Shown here: one piece after another, positions 16,235 through 25,354 of the stretch | Numbering within the stretch: position 1 is the stretch's first letter | Layout: each line of letters starts with the position of its first letter | From: Candidatus Bealeia paramacronuclearis | Lineage (GTDB): Bacteria; Pseudomonadota; Alphaproteobacteria; UBA9655 | Assembly: GCF_035607555.1 (NCBI RefSeq) | Contig: NZ_JAVHWZ010000001.1 | Location: 558,001-622,000, forward strand | DNA length: 64,000 nucleotides | Direction of reading: 5' to 3' | Translations under genes and position numbers: made by a program | The notes under the pieces: model-generated | The model's input: the letters and a program-made list of their open reading frames with translations, nothing else | Told to the model about the DNA's origin: nothing | The model's database searches: none

Positions 16235-18999
16235 GGTTTTGGTTTCTCCTCCTTTTTAAGGACTGAATCATAAAGATCAACTTCATCTAGCTCTTGCTGC
16301 AAATGATCCAACAAAGCGGTTTCATCGCGATTTCGAACCAAAAGTTCAATGGCTGCTTTGTCTTGAGGATCCTTCAAAACAGGAGTGTATTTCGCTTTGA
16401 CATCGGCAAGAGTTTTCCAATCTTGGGCTTTATTCAGATAAAGTGCGTAATTCAAAATGCTTCTGGCAGGCGTTTCGCTGGGTTTCTTTTGTTCTAATGC
16501 ACGACCTAAAGTTGCCGCAGCCTCTGGGAATTGATTTTTTATTCCATAGATTTCAGCTTTTTGAGATAGCCCTTCAAAAGTCTCATCTGTACTTAAAAGA
16601 TTAAGAGCATCGTCATACTGCTTGTTTTTTTCATAAATTTGAGCCTTAAGACGTCTTAAGCTTTTGCGATCCCCCTCATCCATTTCTTGTAAAAGAGCAT
16701 CATCAATCATTTTTTGCGCACCTTCCCCATCTTTTTGGGAAATATAGGCTTGAGCTAATTTTTTAATGAGTGGCATATTGGCTTGAGGAGAAAGTTTTAA
16801 ACGTTCTTGTAAAAGCGCAATCGCCTGATCTGCCAAATCAAGTGTCATCAATCTATCGGCAAGACCAAGTACAATTGTGTCTCCCTCTGCACCTTGAGGC
16901 GTTAAGCTTTTAAAACTTTGATAAAGACTAATGGCCGTAAGTGCTGGGATTTTGGTACTATTTTTTTCAAGAAAAAGATCTGAAAAAGCTTGATGTAATC
17001 TTTTGCTGAGATCATCAAATCCTTTAGCTTTTGGATAATGTTGAACTGCAGACGCCATGGCACTCAAACCCTTGCGATAATCACCTTCTCCAATATAAAG
17101 TTTTCCAAGGGCGTCTAAAATATCAAACTCGACTTCATCACCGCGCCAGGAATAACGAAGCTTTTCGAGTTTTTCTATTGCCTCCTTAGGGCTCAGGTCA
17201 TGGGACTCCAAATTAGACAAGATAACTTCAAGCTCTGCATAAACAGAGGCCTTATTATCAGGTCCATTGGCAACTTCTTCTAATTGCTCTCCGGCTTTTT
17301 CAGTATTCTTTTCCGCTTTTTCGAGAAGGCCCAAAACAAGCTTGTAATCCTCCTGATGAGGGGCTGGAATCTTTTCATTTTTCAAAAGATCTAAAAGTTT
17401 ATGCGTAAGCGCCACATTATTTCCAGCAAGAGCTGCATGCGCTCCCTTTAAGACAAGCATGGACTTAATGGGTTGAGGGTAGAGCGTCAAAAAAGGAAGA
17501 TTTTGCTCAATTAAAGCAAGGCCATCTTTTATATTTCCTTGTCCAGCAAGGGCAAATCCCTGCCACAATTTAGACTCTGGTTCATTTTTTAATTCTTCAT
17601 ATTTTAAATCTTCAAGTGCAAGCTGAGAATCCCCAATCATAAAACGTGCAGCTCCTCTTAAAGCATGAAAATTAATGTCGTATTTCAAACGAGGATCCTC
17701 TTGATCCACAACGCGCAATAATCCAATAGCCTCAACCGCGCGGCCATGTGCGAGATTGTGCCGAATAAGATCTAAATAAGGCTCTGTTTTTTTTCCAGCA
17801 GGCAATTCTGCTGCTTTGTTTTCAGTGGCGCGCTGAAACTCCTGAAAATCCACATCATTGTGCTGCCACGTTTTGAATTCATAGAGAGCCAAAGTTTTCA
17901 TGGTTTTTCTCTCGCGCTCCCGATCTTTTTGGGACGAAATCACAAGCCCTTGAGGCGAGTGGAGTTGAAATTGGGCATTTTGAACTTGGGCTTCAAGGTC
18001 ACTTCGCCTTTTGGCAATCACAATTCCTTGTTGCGTAGGAATCACCTCAAAATCGACATATTTATGATTTTGTGAAAGTGCGTAACCATCATTTTTTAAA
18101 GGGACAATCACCAGAGGGTCACCCTTACCCTCATCCGTCATAACATAAGGTGTTCCTTTTTCAGGAAGAGCTAGAGCGTACATCACTTTATTGTCAGAAG
18201 AAAGTGTGAAAGTGCCTTGAAAAGGTTTCAATTCCTTTGTCCTTGATTTTTTCTCAATCCAATCGATATTAAAAACCCATTTATTGTCTTGGAGTGACAC
18301 AAAGTAGTTTCCTGGGTTGGTTAAAATAAACGTCATAACGCTAATAGGACCTTGACTTTTTAACGCCATAACTCCCACTTCAGGGGAAAGTGCACCCTTG
18401 GTTTCAAGCTTAATATTTCGGTCAAAAATGAGGTAAATTTTTCCATTTCTTTCATAAGCTGCAAGGCCCGGAATATCCTTAAAATTGAACTTCAATTCCG
18501 CACCATTTTCAGAATTCGTAATTTCAAGAAGATCTGAGATCGGATTGGGCTTCACTTCTTTGTCCTGAATAGCAAGTGCTGGCAATGGTTTGTCAGGATA
18601 TTCCGTAGTTTTGGGGGCTTGACCGGGAAAAAGCTCAATCGTGATTCCTTTTTCGGTGCGGTCGTGTTTGACCAAAGTTAAAGGGGGTGTTTTTAAAAAG
18701 AGGGAGGTGACACTGTCTTTTTTCTGAACCTCTTCAAAAGAAAATTCCTTGGGTAATCCTTTTTTTAGTGTTTTTTTATCAAAAGGTTTGGTGGTATCAA
18801 AGATGATTTCAACGCGATCTTTTCCAGAATTCACACCATAACTCACCTCGATACCATATTCAAAAAAGAGTTTCACGCCATCCTTTTTGCGGGTGACACT
18901 CACACCTACCTCTCCTGTGCCCGCCAGAAGCGGCATGGAGAAGCTGAGACAGAAAAATGCCAATAGAAGAGCCCTGAGTATCATTTTTATTGTGATCAT
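16231..18999 (-). CDS. Large exported TPR-repeat protein of unknown function
   Basis: 922 residues. Signal peptide (about 6-26, cleaved near LLAG). The first ~330 residues are beta-rich and AMIN-like in texture (repeated FDTTKPFDKK, LIFDRNIKL). The rest, from about 390, is helical TPR-type repeats (ALEDLKYEELKNEPESKLWQGFALAGQGNIKDGLALIEQ and many others). It resembles large periplasmic scaffold proteins. It is coupled by a 4-base overlap to the downstream Cache kinase, so the two may act in one envelope-sensing pathway; that is inference. The start may be the second Met (residue 6). Confidence 0.7.
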   Translation of the reverse strand: MITIKMILRALLLAFFCLSFSMPLLAGTGEVGVSVTRKKDGVKLFFEYGIEVSYGVNSGKDRVEIIFDTTKPFDKKTLKKGLPKEFSFEEVQKKDSVTSLFLKTPPLTLVKHDRTEKGITIELFPGQAPKTTEYPDKPLPALAIQDKEVKPNPISDLLEITNSENGAELKFNFKDIPGLAAYERNGKIYLIFDRNIKLETKGALSPEVGVMALKSQGPISVMTFILTNPGNYFVSLQDNKWVFNIDWIEKKSRTKELKPFQGTFTLSSDNKVMYALALPEKGTPYVMTDEGKGDPLVIVPLKNDGYALSQNHKYVDFEVIPTQQGIVIAKRRSDLEAQVQNAQFQLHSPQGLVISSQKDRERERKTMKTLALYEFKTWQHNDVDFQEFQRATENKAAELPAGKKTEPYLDLIRHNLAHGRAVEAIGLLRVVDQEDPRLKYDINFHALRGAARFMIGDSQLALEDLKYEELKNEPESKLWQGFALAGQGNIKDGLALIEQNLPFLTLYPQPIKSMLVLKGAHAALAGNNVALTHKLLDLLKNEKIPAPHQEDYKLVLGLLEKAEKNTEKAGEQLEEVANGPDNKASVYAELEVILSNLESHDLSPKEAIEKLEKLRYSWRGDEVEFDILDALGKLYIGEGDYRKGLSAMASAVQHYPKAKGFDDLSKRLHQAFSDLFLEKNSTKIPALTAISLYQSFKSLTPQGAEGDTIVLGLADRLMTLDLADQAIALLQERLKLSPQANMPLIKKLAQAYISQKDGEGAQKMIDDALLQEMDEGDRKSLRRLKAQIYEKNKQYDDALNLLSTDETFEGLSQKAEIYGIKNQFPEAAATLGRALEQKKPSETPARSILNYALYLNKAQDWKTLADVKAKYTPVLKDPQDKAAIELLVRNRDETALLDHLQQELDEVDLYDSVLKKEEKPKP

Positions 19000-19032
19000 T
19001 TCTGATTTGTTTTTTGAAAGCTTAACAAAGCT

Positions 19033-19494
19033 TCAAGGTACACGCAAACTTTGAAAGAATGTCTTTAAAAGTTCCTTACATTTTGTTTCCTCAATGCCAC
19101 CAATAACCGCGGGTTTGTGCATGGCCGTTTTATGAGCATAAATATGGGGACCGTGATCTATACCGCCGCCTTTGGGGTCATAAGCTCCAAAAATAACTTG
19201 GCGAATTCGGGCAAAACTCAGGGCTTGAGCACACATGGGGCACGGCTCAAGCGTGACATATAAATCACATTCTGGCAGGCGCGGGGTTCCTAATTTTCGT
19301 GAGCCCTCCCGAATCACCACCATTTCCGCATGCGCTGTGGGATCATTTTCTTGTTCCACAAGATTGTGAGCACGGGCAATGACATCACCCTTTAAAACCA
19401 AAACAGCACCTACAGGAACTTCTCCCAAGGTGATGGCTTTTTTCGCCTCTTGAAGGGCCAAATTCATAAAGCTTATTTTACTTCTCTCTAACAT
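19033..19494 (-). CDS. tadA: tRNA adenosine(34) deaminase TadA
   Basis: 153 residues, usual length. Zinc and catalytic motifs are HAEMVVI (His ligand and catalytic Glu) and PCPMCAQAL (two Cys ligands). It converts adenosine to inosine at position 34 of tRNA-Arg(ACG), letting one tRNA read CGU, CGC and CGA. It lies 33 bp downstream of nothing functional on its strand and is divergent from fumC. The usual C-terminal family motif, ending in LKTFFQSLR, is present. The call is firm; it is unrelated to the pilus TadA, which is cpaF here. Confidence 0.93.
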   Translation of the reverse strand: MLERSKISFMNLALQEAKKAITLGEVPVGAVLVLKGDVIARAHNLVEQENDPTAHAEMVVIREGSRKLGTPRLPECDLYVTLEPCPMCAQALSFARIRQVIFGAYDPKGGGIDHGPHIYAHKTAMHKPAVIGGIEETKCKELLKTFFQSLRVP

Positions 19495-19531
19495 CCGCTA
19501 GAATCTCACTCAAAATGACGTCGACATCATC

Positions 19532-19589
19532 GTCATCCTGAACTTGTTTCAGGATCTAAAACGAGATGCTGAAATAAATTCAGTATGAC
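19532..19589 (+). repeat. 58-bp palindromic repeat between tadA and fumC
   Basis: The outer arms GTCATCCTGAA (19532-19542) and TTCAGTATGAC (19579-19589) pair with one mismatch. An inner hairpin pairs CCTGAA with TTCAGG (19537-19553), and a second pairs GCTGAA with TTCAG (19568-19583). It has the look of the dispersed palindromic elements common in AT-rich alphaproteobacteria. It lies in the fumC leader region, 48 bp before the start codon. A rearranged relative is at 43145-43266. Confidence 0.65.
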
Positions 19590-19636
19590 AGTGTGTGGAG
19601 TTCGTCTTGTTACAAATTCCAATTATGAGGACTATC

Positions 19637-21046
19637 ATGACACAGCACGCCAAAGCTATAAAGACCACCCGCATCGAATCAGATTCTTTTGGAAACATCG
19701 ATGTTGAAAGTGATAAATATTGGGGTGCCCAAACGGAGAGGTCCCTCAATAATTTTAAAATCGGTACCGACCGCATGCCTCTGCCGCTCATTCATGCCAT
19801 GACACTTGTGAAAAAAGCAGCAGCTCTTGTGAATATGGATTTGGGTGTTTTGGATCCTCAAATTGGAAAGGCGATTGTGCAAGCGGCCGATGAAGTTTTG
19901 ACACATCAATGGGATGAGCAGTTCCCCTTGGTTGTGTGGCAAACGGGGTCGGGCACGCAGACGAATATGAACGTGAATGAAGTCCTCTCCAACCGCGCCA
20001 TTGAGATTTTAGGCGGTGAGCTTGGCTCAAAAAAGCCGGTTCATCCCAATGATCATGTTAATATGGGACAGTCTTCAAACGATACATTCCCAACTGCCAT
20101 GCATGTTGCAACAGTACTTGAAATTCATCACCGATTAATTCCCGCTCTTGAAACTTTGGGCGCGGCTATTCGCGAAAAACAAAATCAATTTGCAAAAATC
20201 ATCAAAATCGGACGTACCCATTTGCAAGACGCAACGCCGATGACTTTGGGTCAAGAATTCTCAGGCTATGCTACCCAAATCAAAAACGGTATTGAACGGA
20301 TTAAATTAACCCTTCCCCATCTTTATGAATTGGCCCAAGGCGGTACTGCGGTGGGAACGGGTCTGAATGCCAAAAAAGGATTTGCCGAAGCATTTTCCAA
20401 AAAAGTAGCCACGCTCACGGGATTTTCTTTCGTCACAGCTCCTAATAAATTTGAGGCCTTGGCCTCTAACGATACATTGGTTGAAGTGTCAGGTGCATTG
20501 AATGTAATTGCAGTCTCTTTCATGAAAATTGCCAATGACATTCGCCTTTTGGGATCGGGGCCCAGATCTGGAATTGGGGAGCTTTTGTTGCCTGAAAACG
20601 AACCCGGATCCTCTATTATGCCCGGAAAAGTCAACCCCACACAATGTGAGGCGATGACGATGGTGGCCGCTCAAGTTATGGGAAATCATGTGGCCGTGAC
20701 TGTCGGCGGATCTAATGGGCATTTTGAACTCAATGTCTTCAAGCCGCTCATCATTTCCAATGTTTTAAACTCCATTCGCCTTTTGTCAGATGTAGCAATC
20801 AGTTTTACCGAAAATTGTGTGGTGGGAATTCAGGCCAATGAAAAGCGCATCCAAGAACTTTTGGCCCAATCATTAATGCTGGTGACTGCACTGAATACGC
20901 ATATTGGATATGACAATGCCGCCAAAATTGCCAAAAAAGCTCACCACGAAGGGACAACTTTGAAAGAAGCCGCACTTGCCTTAGGTCTTTTAAATGAAAC
21001 TCAATTCTACGACTGGGTCCGTCCAGAAAATATGATTGGAGAGTAA
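19637..21046 (+). CDS. fumC: Class II fumarate hydratase
   Basis: 469 residues, close to E. coli FumC (467). It has the fumarase/aspartase signature [13 protein letters not shown], with the catalytic Ser in that loop, plus [13 protein letters not shown] and the GQSSND box. It interconverts fumarate and malate in the TCA cycle and needs no iron. The start at 19637 has TGAGGA 5-6 bases before it; the longer in-frame starts at 19595 and 19625 give no homologous residues. The next gene follows after 3 bases, an order typical of alphaproteobacteria. It may supply malate for MaeB, encoded at 49038. Confidence 0.95.
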   Translation: MTQHAKAIKTTRIESDSFGNIDVESDKYWGAQTERSLNNFKIGTDRMPLPLIHAMTLVKKAAALVNMDLGVLDPQIGKAIVQAADEVLTHQWDEQFPLVVWQTGSGTQTNMNVNEVLSNRAIEILGGELGSKKPVHPNDHVNMGQSSNDTFPTAMHVATVLEIHHRLIPALETLGAAIREKQNQFAKIIKIGRTHLQDATPMTLGQEFSGYATQIKNGIERIKLTLPHLYELAQGGTAVGTGLNAKKGFAEAFSKKVATLTGFSFVTAPNKFEALASNDTLVEVSGALNVIAVSFMKIANDIRLLGSGPRSGIGELLLPENEPGSSIMPGKVNPTQCEAMTMVAAQVMGNHVAVTVGGSNGHFELNVFKPLIISNVLNSIRLLSDVAISFTENCVVGIQANEKRIQELLAQSLMLVTALNTHIGYDNAAKIAKKAHHEGTTLKEAALALGLLNETQFYDWVRPENMIGE

Positions 21047-21049
21047 TTC

Positions 21050-21277
21050 ATGTGGCATGAGGAGGTCAATTCGGCACGACTCAAGAAAAGATCTCTAACC
21101 TTGGCGGGGCATAAAACCAGTATTTCTTTGGAGGAGCCCTTTTGGATGCTTCTGAAAGCGCAAGCCTTCTCTCAAGGAAAAACACTCAGCTCGCTTATTT
21201 TGGAAATTGACAGTTCTCGAAAAGGCTCCCTCTCCAGTGCGCTAAGGCTTTATATTTTGGAAAAAACGCAAGGGTAA
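21050..21277 (+). CDS. Ribbon-helix-helix domain protein (RHH_4 type)
   Basis: 75 residues. SLTLAGHKTSISLEEPFWMLLKAQAFSQGKTLSSLILEID is the RHH_4 pattern: a beta strand followed by two helices that form a dimeric DNA-binding fold. In alphaproteobacteria such genes often follow fumC, as here, with 3 bases between. The target is unknown. An imperfect hairpin (AAGGGTAA/TTACCCTT, 21270-21305) covers the stop codon and may help end the transcript, but no strong T-run follows it. Confidence 0.8.
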   Translation: MWHEEVNSARLKKRSLTLAGHKTSISLEEPFWMLLKAQAFSQGKTLSSLILEIDSSRKGSLSSALRLYILEKTQG

Positions 21278-21371
21278 GTGGCTTTTTTCTGCGTATTTTA
21301 CCCTTCCTTTAAGAAACTATTAATCTTTTCTGATAGAATCGTAAGAGTGCCCATTATGATGAGGTGAAACG

Positions 21372-21704
21372 ATGACGAAATCTTTTTTGATTTTTGGCCT
21401 GTACCTCTTAATTCTGATATTTTCTGAATCTTTCATGATGGCGGGAAAATACGGCCCTCAAGAGCTGAATGAAAAAAATGATGACTATACAATCCGCAAG
21501 GTTCCTCTTTATGAGACGACTGTATTTGAAGTGCTTGACAAAAAGAATAACGAGCTATTTACAATTGGAAAATGCGCCCAGTCGTGGATCCTTTTAAGAC
21601 AAAAGAGAATTTGGAGATATAACGGTAATCTCAATTTAGAGGATGAAACGCAACGCAACGAAATGATTGCGAACATGGTCAAATTTTATCAAAGCAAGAT
21701 TTAG
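21372..21704 (+). CDS. Hypothetical exported protein
   Basis: 110 residues, family not recognised. An N-terminal hydrophobic stretch (about 4-24) looks like a signal peptide or single anchor, followed by a small mixed domain (YTIRKVPLYETTVFEVLDKKNNELFTIGKCAQSWILLRQKR). GAGGTG lies 5 bases before the ATG. It stands alone, convergent with the following DUF4239-like gene. Codon use is like its neighbours. Export is inferred from the leader only. Confidence 0.55.
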   Translation: MTKSFLIFGLYLLILIFSESFMMAGKYGPQELNEKNDDYTIRKVPLYETTVFEVLDKKNNELFTIGKCAQSWILLRQKRIWRYNGNLNLEDETQRNEMIANMVKFYQSKI

Positions 21705-21713
21705 AATTGTATC

Positions 21714-22520
21714 TCAAGGGGGAGAGGTCTCCTTTTGCACGTCATTCTTAATAAGTTCTCTTAAAAACTCAAATCCTTCTGGTTTTACACAATATTCTCC
21801 TCGAAACGGTCTATCCATTGCAACAATCAAAAACACGACAGAAGATATCGCAAAAGCCACTCCAACAACAGAAAATAGATGTAAATGAAATTGCATGCCA
21901 AAAAGAAAATGCACCGCAATCGTTAAAAATGCCCCAATGAGAATCACAATCCAAAAGTCAGTGCTTAATGCGGATTTCCCCATAAAAATTCTTTCTTCCC
22001 GGGCATCAAAAAGCAACTTTATTTCTTTTAAAATTTCTTGTTGTGTAAAAAGATCCATTGAATTGTTTGTCGTATAATTATGAACGGTGTGAACCATGCG
22101 ATTTAAAACAGCATCCCCCCAAGAAGAAACATCTTGACCTTTCTCTAGTGCAGGCCATTCTTTTTCCATAACTTCTATAATATATGCTTCAACATCCATT
22201 CGAATAGAATTGTGAATAGATTTTGGAAGCAATTTAGAATCTGTATAAATATCTTCAAGAACACTTGATTCTTTTTGCGTGCTTTTTTCGGCGGTGTTAA
22301 AGTTGTCAAGTAGATTAATTGCAATGAATCCAAATAAAACCGCATAGATAACGGCTATTGTTGCACTAATATGACCCACCGCTTCGTTTTCCGCATACCT
22401 CAATTTAAGGGGGATAAAGCTTTTGACAGCAAAAAGGCTCACAATTGAAAACAAGACTGTCACAATCGAAATGAGAAAAAAGAGTAATACGTTGGGAATG
22501 CCATAAATAAAGTCGACCAT
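21714..22520 (-). CDS. DUF4239 (bestrophin-like) membrane protein
   Basis: 268 residues. Two N-terminal helices, then a central cytoplasmic helical region (EDIYTDSKLLPKSIHNSIRMDVEAYIIEVMEKEWPAL), then two C-terminal helices ending near MDRPFRGEYCVKPEGFEFL. The pattern of RPFRGEY and AVLFGFIAINLLDNF is typical of DUF4239, sometimes called bestrophin-like. The function is unproven; an ion-conducting role has been suggested from the fold. Monocistronic. Confidence 0.78.
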   Translation of the reverse strand: MVDFIYGIPNVLLFFLISIVTVLFSIVSLFAVKSFIPLKLRYAENEAVGHISATIAVIYAVLFGFIAINLLDNFNTAEKSTQKESSVLEDIYTDSKLLPKSIHNSIRMDVEAYIIEVMEKEWPALEKGQDVSSWGDAVLNRMVHTVHNYTTNNSMDLFTQQEILKEIKLLFDAREERIFMGKSALSTDFWIVILIGAFLTIAVHFLFGMQFHLHLFSVVGVAFAISSVVFLIVAMDRPFRGEYCVKPEGFEFLRELIKNDVQKETSPP

Positions 22521-22649
22521 GAGATTGCCTCAGCTTTTTTATTTTTTATAAAAGTAAGTCTAGGGCATCTTAAATTTTGCTACAATCCGAAAGTGATATT
22601 TTCAAATTAAATGGCCCATCCCAAAAATTTCCAGGAAGGGCTTTTGTAT

Positions 22650-22859
22650 TTAAAGAGGGCATTGGAATTCTAAAATATCCCCAGGTTGACAATTCAAGAC
22701 TTCACAAATCTTTTCCAAAGTGGAAAAGCGAATAGCTTTGGCTTTTCCCGTTTTGAGAATGGAAAGATTTTGTGGGGTGATCTCAACTTGTTCCGCAAGA
22801 TCTTGAAGCTTCATTTTCCTCTTGGCGAGCATAACGTCTAAATTCACAATAATCGGCAT
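22650..22859 (-). CDS. Small Xre/Cro-type DNA-binding regulator
   Basis: 69 residues, entirely one helix-turn-helix domain: LDVMLAKRKMKLQDLAEQVEITPQNLSILKTGKAKAIRFSTLEKICEVLNCQPGDIL. This is the YozG-like group that pairs with DUF2975 membrane proteins. It lies 15 bases after the DUF2975 gene on the same strand. The pair probably autoregulates; the regulator could respond to the membrane partner, but the signal is not known. Confidence 0.85.
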   Translation of the reverse strand: MPIIVNLDVMLAKRKMKLQDLAEQVEITPQNLSILKTGKAKAIRFSTLEKICEVLNCQPGDILEFQCPL

Positions 22860-22874
22860 TTTTAAATCTCCCCT

Positions 22875-23450
22875 TTAAATCGTGAACTTGTCATTTTCAG
22901 AAAGGCGATAGCCTTCAATCATCACCCACGAAATCACAATCACAAGAAGGCCGCAAAAGAGTGCTTCCAAATTAGGTGTCCCAAAATGAATTGAAATATA
23001 ACGATGTCCTGGAGCGTTTGAAAGCGTTGCAAGCAATACTAACAACATTCCGCTTAAAGGCTGAACCAAAAGCGCATCCAGAAAAAATAGCCACCCTAAT
23101 TGTCGATAGTGTTTGGCATTTTGAAGGCTAAAAATTTCGCCCCGTTGATAATTCTTAAAAAGAGACTTGAGCACGAGGACACCCAAAAAAAATGGCAAAA
23201 CCCCAAAAAAACCCGTCATCACACCCATAATCTTTAAAGAAGACGTCCTCTCTATCTGACTTAAATTGACAATCCCCTCTGGGGTTTTTACGGTCTGTTC
23301 TAGCATCCCAAAAAAGTTAAGTGCATCTGGAATATCTATTGTTTTAGTTTCAATAAAAATCCATTGAGTTAGATTCCAAAGGGGAAGTGCTATAAGCAAA
23401 ATATTAAAGACTGCTAAAAGATAATGACTTGTTTTTTGAATACGTTCCAT
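22875..23450 (-). CDS. DUF2975 membrane protein
   Basis: 191 residues with four membrane helices and the central FQRGEIFSLQNAKHYRQLGW-like segment (here NYQRGEIFSLQNAKHYRQLG) typical of DUF2975. Function unknown. In many bacteria it is encoded just before a small Xre regulator, as here, implying a membrane-linked regulatory module. No toxin or antitoxin motif is visible in either gene. Confidence 0.82.
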   Translation of the reverse strand: MERIQKTSHYLLAVFNILLIALPLWNLTQWIFIETKTIDIPDALNFFGMLEQTVKTPEGIVNLSQIERTSSLKIMGVMTGFFGVLPFFLGVLVLKSLFKNYQRGEIFSLQNAKHYRQLGWLFFLDALLVQPLSGMLLVLLATLSNAPGHRYISIHFGTPNLEALFCGLLVIVISWVMIEGYRLSENDKFTI

Positions 23451-23639
23451 TTTTAATCCTCAAAGTTGTTGATGAAAAGATCCTAAAGGTACAAAAAATG
23501 ACTGTCAACATAAAATTATTGATAAACGATAATTTAACCTCGAAGAGGGGCTGTTTTTTGTGAGCTAACTTTCCCCTTGCTCATAATTGAGCTCCGCGTT
23601 TAAAGTCATAAATTCAAACTCTCAATACCCTTTTGTGCC

Positions 23640-24320
23640 ATGCTCAAATCTTCAAAACGCATATATCTCACCATCGATGATTCGCCTTCAATTCACACGT
23701 ATGAAAAGATTGACTTTTTGAAGGCTCACACCATTCCCGCCGTGTTTTTCTGTCGCGGGGAATTTATCAAAAAATATCCAGATCAGGTCGCATATGCCAT
23801 TCAAAATGGATTTTTGGTGGGCAATCATTCTTATTCGCATCCTTATTTTTCAAAGATTTCGTTGAATCACTGTTATAATGAAATTTTAAAAACGGAAGAG
23901 TTGATTGAAACAGCTTATAAAATGGCCGGGACCACTCGTCTCCACAAAGTGATACGCCTTCCTTTTGGAGATCGGGGAGGTGATAATTCGCATAAAATTC
24001 AAAAATTTTTAAAAGAACTGCATTTTTGCCCTATGGATTTTGGACATCATTCCGATCTTGAATTTTATGATGCCCCTTGGACATGGGATACGAAGGATTA
24101 CAAGAAAGACCTTATTGAAAGTCCCGAAAGTTATTTGAAAAAATTGGAAGATTATGCAGAAAAAAGCTCTTTTCCCGAGGAAATTCTTTTGTTGCATGAT
24201 TTTGATCATACCCACCATCTTTTTGAAATCACAATGAGCTTCCTCATGAGTCGTGACGCCACATTTTTACCACTACCTGTTTCCAGCATCCAACCTCATC
24301 ACCAAAAGGGACTATTTTGA
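23640..24320 (+). CDS. Polysaccharide deacetylase (NodB homology) family
   Basis: 226 residues. The NodB core begins directly: YLTIDDSPSIHTYEKIDFL (the TFDD motif as TIDD), GNHSYSHPYF (H-S/T-xx-H zinc motif) and RLPFGDRGG. The Asp and His metal ligands are present. It has no signal peptide, so it acts in the cytosol or is not exported by Sec. The substrate is unknown (N-acetyl groups of glycans are usual). The next gene, an acetyltransferase, starts at the base after its stop codon. Confidence 0.85.
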   Translation: MLKSSKRIYLTIDDSPSIHTYEKIDFLKAHTIPAVFFCRGEFIKKYPDQVAYAIQNGFLVGNHSYSHPYFSKISLNHCYNEILKTEELIETAYKMAGTTRLHKVIRLPFGDRGGDNSHKIQKFLKELHFCPMDFGHHSDLEFYDAPWTWDTKDYKKDLIESPESYLKKLEDYAEKSSFPEEILLLHDFDHTHHLFEITMSFLMSRDATFLPLPVSSIQPHHQKGLF

Positions 24321-24815
24321 ATGACTATTCACATTCGACAACTTCACAAAGATGACTGGCACCTATGGCGCGAAATTCGCCTTCATGGCCTTCAAGAAAA
24401 CCCAGAAGCTTTTGCGAGCTCTTATCCAGAGGAATCAATCCGATCCACTGAAGATTTCCAAAACGATCTTGAAAAGAGTGATGTTTTTGGCGTATTTCAG
24501 GAGGGTGAGCTTGTTGGATGTGGAGGGTTTTATATTTTACCTCATCGCAAAATGCAGCATCGGGGGATGTTTTTTGGGTTTTACATTAAAGCTGCAAATC
24601 GCTCTCAAGGCAATGGAAGTGCTCTTTTAAAAGCCATAATCCAACGGGGACGAGAAAAGGTTCTTCAGCTTCATTGCACCGTTTTGGCAGACAACCCAAA
24701 TGCAATTGCGCTTTACGAAAAAAATGGGTTCATAGTTTATGGAACATCGCCTCGATCTGTTAAAATTGATGATAAATTTTACGATGAGCATTTAATGGTT
24801 TTGCAGCTGGATTAA
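24321..24815 (+). CDS. GNAT family N-acetyltransferase
   Basis: 164 residues. Motif A for acetyl-CoA is FYIKAANRSQGNGSALLKAIIQRG, and motif B is LHCTVLADNPNAIALYEKNGFIVYG. The N-terminus (IHIRQLHKDDWHLWREIRLHGLQENPEAFASS) is the usual GNAT opening. The substrate cannot be read from sequence. Its ATG follows the deacetylase TGA immediately, so the two form an operon; opposite chemistry on acetyl groups is notable but may be chance. Confidence 0.9.
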   Translation: MTIHIRQLHKDDWHLWREIRLHGLQENPEAFASSYPEESIRSTEDFQNDLEKSDVFGVFQEGELVGCGGFYILPHRKMQHRGMFFGFYIKAANRSQGNGSALLKAIIQRGREKVLQLHCTVLADNPNAIALYEKNGFIVYGTSPRSVKIDDKFYDEHLMVLQLD

Positions 24816-24924
24816 GCCAGCACGCAGTTTTTTTTGAAGACTATTTCAAGCCGCTAAAACCACTTCAATCTTTTTATGAAAACCTGTTTCGTTACGACTT
24901 TCAGTCTTAATGGAGTTGCGCGCT

Positions 24925-25089
24925 TTAAATGTTAAATTTTTTCAATAGGTTATCAAGTTTTTCTTCACAATAATCTTTACAGTTTCTCATGGATTCAATG
25001 ATCGTACTGCCCGATTTAAAAAGGGGATTTGAGAATCTTATGGCCTGCATACGCAATTGATCCTCCAAATATTTTTGAAAGATCCCCAT
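24925..25089 (-). CDS. Short ORF, possible 3' remnant of a gene
   Basis: A 54-codon minus-strand ORF beginning MGIFQKYLEDQLRMQ and ending CEEKLDNLLKKFNI. The frame stays open upstream to the tRNA end without another start, so it may be the tail of a gene lost beside the tRNA, or a small protein with its own ATG. It is predicted to be helical. No family recognised. It fills most of the otherwise empty 24816-25164 interval. Confidence 0.3.
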   Translation of the reverse strand: MGIFQKYLEDQLRMQAIRFSNPLFKSGSTIIESMRNCKDYCEEKLDNLLKKFNI

Positions 25090-25164
25090 ATCGTTTTTCT
25101 CAATAGAAGTCTGAACGGATTTGCTGTAATCGTCCCTACGATGAACAGAGTGATACCGGAAATT

Positions 25165-25241
25165 TGGTTGCGGGGGCAGGATTTGAACCTGCGGCCTTCA
25201 GGTTATGAGCCTGACGAGCTACCAGGCTGCTCCACCCCGCG
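25165..25241 (-). tRNA. Initiator tRNA-fMet (CAU)
   Basis: 77 nt including an encoded CCA (25165-25167). The acceptor arm CGCGGGG pairs with CCCCGCA with an unpaired C1-A72, the hallmark of bacterial initiator tRNA. The anticodon loop is CTCATAA. The T arm (CAGG-TTCAAAT-CCTG) and D arm are normal. It is transcribed on the minus strand downstream of the putative small RNA. Confidence 0.96.
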
Positions 25242-25321
25242 TCAATGATGAGGGGAACCTAGCAGGCACCTCTCAGGAATGCAAGAAAAATCGTCAAATA
25301 AAATGAGGGCCCAAAAGCCAT

Positions 25322-25354
25322 AAAAAAACGGAAGAAGATTTGGATCTTCTTCCG
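25322..25354 (-). terminator. Rho-independent terminator of the putative small RNA
   Basis: An 11-bp perfect stem (25329-25339 with 25344-25354) closes a 4-base loop and is followed on the minus strand by seven T residues (25322-25328). The opposite strand has no T-run, so it works for minus-strand transcripts only. Confidence 0.85.

Noticed and set aside
22650-23450. The Xre regulator and DUF2975 pair as a toxin-antitoxin system
   Set aside because: The membrane protein is a large four-helix family member without toxin features, and the pair is widespread as a regulator-membrane protein module.
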